From an uncultured Eubacterium sp. (GTDB taxonomy: Bacteria; Bacillota_A; Clostridia; Lachnospirales; Lachnospiraceae), in contig CAOXUF010000005.1 in the NCBI GenBank assembly GCA_948560485.1, forward strand, positions 1 to 25,889: 25,889 nt of DNA, written 5' to 3'. The translations under genes and the position numbers were made by a program. This document shows positions 23,534-25,889 of the stretch, piece after piece. Below the pieces are notes generated by a model. The model saw only the letters and a program-made list of their open reading frames with translations. It was not told the DNA's origin and did not search any database. The number at the start of each line of letters is the position of its first letter. Positions within the stretch are counted from its first letter, which is position 1.

Positions 23534-25141
23534 ATGAATAAAGATAAAGTTAATAATATTGAAATTGCTCACATAGATCGAAATGGTTATAATTCCATAT
23601 ATTGTTTTGATGATTGTATAGCAACGATTGCTAATAGAGAATGTATAGACTATCAACTTATGTATTTGGATATGGAAAATATAGTATTTGATTTTGAAAA
23701 AGCGAAAAGAGAACAAAAAGTAATATCTGGCTTGTTATTGAAAAAACAAGGTGATAGTGAGTATAATTATTTGGAAAAAATGCATGGCTTGAAAATAAAA
23801 GATTATTTTGAATTGTCTCAAGAACAGCTAATATCAATAAATAAAAGTGAATTATTGGCAGGAAAAGTTGTGATGGTTCGATTAGATAGCTATTATTGTG
23901 AGTGGGATGTTTTGTATCAAAAAGAGCATACTAAACATTTGGGATTATGTATAGGATTAGATTCAAACAGAGTGTTATTGTGCGACCCATTTTATGGATT
24001 GAATAGTATCGAAATGGATATTTCGTCATTTGTTAAGGCAAACCATGGTAGAATAAGTACATATGAAATTAAGACTAATGCTAGTAAATTAAGTCAATCA
24101 AGTAAGAATGAAGTATTAAAGGTTTATATAGAAAAGCATGTTTTTGAAAATAGAATAAATAATCTGATGCGTTTAGCTAATGCATATGGAGATATGTTTA
24201 ATTATGAAACTGAGTATAATGATTTTAAGGAAGCCTTAAAATCGTTTGATAAAATACTTGATGTATTAGTGAAAACATCAAAATTTTATAATCTATTAAA
24301 GTACATAAAACCAGTTGATGAAAGCATTCAGTGTTTGATGGATGAAGCGGTAGGTTCTTGGGTGGTTGTGAAAAACACTTTGTTCAAAGGTTTTTTCAAG
24401 AGAAAGGATGATGTAGGGGTTAAAATCCAAAAAAGGATTATTGAAATAGTTGAAAAGGAAAAAAAGATATTTGATTATTACTGTAAAGATATGTGTTTGC
24501 AAACAAATGACAAAGAGTTTATAGATATAGATTCAATAAAAGAGTTAAATGTGAGTGAAATTATAAGAAGTGTATATATTGATACTGTCGATATTGAAGG
24601 AATGTTAAATAATAATTCGTTTGGAGATTATAACAATAATGAATGTAATGCAGATTTTACAGGGTTAAATGAATTTTTACAGTATGATGATATTGACAAC
24701 ATAATAAAAATTGACGAAAATATTATTGTGAATACTTATATTTCGCCAGAAAATAAAAATGATAATCTTGTTTGTGAAGGACAAGGCATAGAAGTTAATA
24801 ATAAAAATTTGTATGAGCGTGTAGGTATTTTGTGTGTAAGCGAATTTGGCGAAAGTATTGAAGTTATTAAACTAAAGTATTCAGATAATAGTCAGCAAAA
24901 ATTACATATAAAAATAACGGATGTGAATGACGAACCGTTATTTGGAGAAAAAATAGTATGGCGTGGAGTTACATATCAAAAAGATGATAATGGAAATACA
25001 ACACAACGATTAAATAATGCGCATTTATTCTGGGTTGAATTTAAGATTAAAAGAGACAGTTCCGTTAATAAAATAATTTTACCTGATTGTTCAAATTTAC
25101 ATATATATGGAATTTATTTTATGAATAGAGAATTTGATTGA
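23534..25141 (+). CDS. Second BtrH-like acyltransferase with C-terminal beta domain
   Basis: This 535-residue protein's N-terminal about 170 residues resemble the BtrH_N/C39-like fold: SIYCFDDCIATIANRE (Cys24, Cys28), VVMVRLDSYYCEWD, EHTKHLGLCIGLD (candidate His) and LLCDPFYG. The CFxxC motif and overall order match the protein at 17372. A helical middle (about 180-340) is followed by about 190 residues rich in beta strands (IVNTYISPENK, KLHIKITDVNDEP, AHLFWVEFKI, NLHIYGIYFM). The tail resembles a jelly-roll or carbohydrate-binding-like module, without a firm assignment. Start 23534 is favoured because GGAGAAG lies just upstream; an ATG at 23519 has no ribosome site. As the last cluster gene, next to the A-T protein and PPTase, it may transfer glycine from that carrier. 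Confidence 0.75.
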   Translation: MNKDKVNNIEIAHIDRNGYNSIYCFDDCIATIANRECIDYQLMYLDMENIVFDFEKAKREQKVISGLLLKKQGDSEYNYLEKMHGLKIKDYFELSQEQLISINKSELLAGKVVMVRLDSYYCEWDVLYQKEHTKHLGLCIGLDSNRVLLCDPFYGLNSIEMDISSFVKANHGRISTYEIKTNASKLSQSSKNEVLKVYIEKHVFENRINNLMRLANAYGDMFNYETEYNDFKEALKSFDKILDVLVKTSKFYNLLKYIKPVDESIQCLMDEAVGSWVVVKNTLFKGFFKRKDDVGVKIQKRIIEIVEKEKKIFDYYCKDMCLQTNDKEFIDIDSIKELNVSEIIRSVYIDTVDIEGMLNNNSFGDYNNNECNADFTGLNEFLQYDDIDNIIKIDENIIVNTYISPENKNDNLVCEGQGIEVNNKNLYERVGILCVSEFGESIEVIKLKYSDNSQQKLHIKITDVNDEPLFGEKIVWRGVTYQKDDNGNTTQRLNNAHLFWVEFKIKRDSSVNKIILPDCSNLHIYGIYFMNREFD

Positions 25142-25203
25142 TCAACTCAAATGATATCTAAATACATGATTTTCGAGTGTGTTGAGTGGCGAATTGATAA
25201 AGG

Positions 25204-25260
25204 AAATAATAATTGTATGCCAGCCCGAAAGGCTGGCATACAATTATTATTTTTCTATTT
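25204..25260 (+). terminator. Strong terminator at the end of the cluster
   Basis: A perfect 22-bp stem (25204-25225 with 25231-25252) with the stable loop CGAAA, GC-rich at the tip (GCCAGCC/GGCTGGC), followed by TTTTCTATTTT. It lies 62 bases after the last cluster gene. The stem's own A/T base may let it work on the opposite strand for the truncated regulator as well. Confidence 0.92.
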
Positions 25261-25495
25261 TGAATAAAAAAATAATCGGGCAGGATATATGCCCTCGGAT
25301 AAGCTGGCACAATTCCAACCCGTTCATTTCTGGCATATTGATATCCAACAATATAATATCTGGTATTACGTTTAATAGTTCTAACGCTTTTTTTGCATTT
25401 TCCGCTGTATATACGGAAAATTCTTCTCCTAAACACTTTTCCATCATGGATAATATCATTTCTTCATCATCAATAATCAGTATCTTGTATTTCAT
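25247..25495 (-). pseudogene. Truncated response-regulator receiver domain
   Basis: Read leftward, this 82-codon frame begins KYKILIIDDEEMI with a good ribosome site (AAGGAG, eight bases before the ATG). It contains the acidic pair in IDDEE and the phospho-acceptor Asp in IILLDINMPEMNG. It breaks off after CPIIFL, exactly where a receiver normally continues with TAKT, and is replaced by FKIEK and a stop inside the cluster terminator. The last receiver strand and helix, and any DNA-binding domain, are missing. It looks like an OmpR/PhoB-type regulator cut by the rearrangement that placed the cluster here. Confidence 0.8.
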
Positions 25496-25597
25496 AGGCA
25501 ATGCTCCTTATCAGTTAATCCCTTTATCGTAGCCGATAAAAGACAAATTTTCGACAATTTCACGCTAGAGTGTGTCTGAAAACTCATTTGTTATGTA

Positions 25598-25889
25598 CTA
25601 TTTAGACAAAATAAAGATAGCTGCAACATAAATAAACGCCAGATATGAGGCTGCCAATTTATCGTAACGTGTGGCAATTCTGCGAAAATGTTTGAGTTTA
25701 TTAAAAAAGCACTCCACTAAATGACGTTCCCTATAAACCCACCAGTCACAAGCCCATGGCTCTAATGTGTTTGCCTTTGGCGGGATTGTATATGTGGCAT
25801 TTTTACCTGTTATATAGTTTCGTATTGCATATGTTCCATAAGCTTTATCCCCAAGAACATTAGAGCCATGGGCTTGTGACTGGTGGGTT
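25598..25889 (-). CDS. IS5-family transposase, C-terminal part
   Basis: The visible 97 codons end with the conserved IS5/IS427 tail: GDKAYG (second catalytic Asp), IPPKAN, RERHLVECFFNKLKHFRRIA (catalytic Glu in HLVE) and TRYDKLA, then VAAIFILSK and the stop at 25600-25598. The N-terminal half is outside the window. The first visible residues (THQSQAHG) come from a segment that is the exact reverse complement of 25736-25767 within the same gene, so the sequence at the very edge may not be genuine. Confidence 0.85.
   Translation of the reverse strand, partial: THQSQAHGSNVLGDKAYGTYAIRNYITGKNATYTIPPKANTLEPWACDWWVYRERHLVECFFNKLKHFRRIATRYDKLAASYLAFIYVAAIFILSK
25736..25889. repeat. Perfect 32-bp inverted repeat ending at the window edge
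   Basis: Arms at 25736-25767 and 25858-25889 are exact reverse complements over 32 bases, separated by 90 bases, inside transposase coding sequence. The right arm ends exactly at the last base of the window. Confidence 0.85.

Larger units (their letters stand above)
25568..25889 (-). mobile_element. IS5-type insertion sequence, cut by the window edge
   Basis: The end at about 25568 begins GAGTGTGTCTGAAAACTC, typical of IS427-group termini, followed 30 bases later by the transposase stop. The other end lies outside the window. It sits about 70 bases upstream of the truncated regulator. Confidence 0.8.

Noticed and set aside
4388..25141. Direct control of the cluster by the adjacent agr system
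   Set aside because: No paired GGACAT boxes were found before any cluster gene; single GGACAT strings (for example near 11899) lie in coding sequence without a partner. Neighbourhood alone is not enough.
25179..25532. A 117-codon forward frame at the right end
   Set aside because: It is antisense to the truncated receiver and reads through the terminator stem; the minus-strand frame has the ribosome site and motifs.
1..25889. CRISPR arrays, tRNA or rRNA genes
   Set aside because: No regularly spaced direct repeats and no cloverleaf or rRNA-like blocks were seen; the only spaced repeats are the 21-bp-spaced regulator boxes and the dispersed 51-bp pair.

Overview
The window looks like chromosomal accessory DNA of a low-GC Gram-positive anaerobe, most plausibly a Clostridia/Lachnospiraceae member. 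This is inferred from strongly A/T-biased codons, AGGAGG-type ribosome sites, an agr-type quorum-sensing locus and the style of the insertion sequences. No rRNA or tRNA is present to fix the taxon.

Layout. (1) 1-3307 is an agr locus in the order agrB, LytTR response regulator, GHKL sensor kinase, terminator, then a separately promoted 49-residue agrD. The agrB and agrD promoters carry the same pair of direct repeats 21 bp apart, followed by the same -35/-10 geometry. This points to a double positive-feedback loop, with the two-component genes on their own sigma-A-like promoter. (2) 3308-4387 is a decayed patch holding a 111-bp miniature element, one copy of a dispersed repeat and a broken 4'-phosphopantetheinyl transferase (PPTase). 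(3) 4388-25141 is a roughly 20-kb, one-direction, very A/T-rich biosynthetic cluster, interrupted at 5481-7234 by a decayed insertion sequence. (4) 25142-25889 holds a strong terminator, a truncated response-regulator receiver and the end of an IS5-type transposase running off the window.

The cluster encodes, in order: a nucleotidyltransferase, a TrpH/RNase AM-like PHP phosphoesterase, a shortened pyruvate-kinase-like enzyme, two radical SAM proteins (one with a SPASM-like tail), a second nucleotidyltransferase, an HPr-kinase-like P-loop protein, a 2H phosphoesterase, an acyl carrier protein, a class II tRNA-synthetase-like amino acid:carrier-protein ligase, a CYTH triphosphate-tunnel protein, a BtrH-like acyltransferase, a three-part ABC-2 exporter, a stand-alone NRPS adenylation-carrier protein whose specificity residues read as glycine, a PPTase and a second BtrH-like protein. 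My working model is that two carrier proteins are loaded with amino acids by two chemically different routes (synthetase-like ligase on the ACP, adenylation domain on the A-T protein) and activated by the PPTase. The two BtrH-like proteins would then pass the aminoacyl groups to an acceptor made by the radical SAM, kinase and nucleotidyl/phosphate enzymes, and the ABC-2 transporter would export the product. I recognise no described pathway with this combination, so the product is unknown.

The most unusual sequence-level signals are: a -1 frameshift at a dnaX-like A_AAA_AAG heptamer in the PPTase, mirrored at A_AAA_AAT in the broken second PPTase; a perfect 11-bp hairpin placed exactly between the ribosome site and start codon of the second nucleotidyltransferase, downstream of a structured leader; and a perfect 32-bp inverted repeat ending exactly at the window edge, which may be a fold-back assembly artefact.
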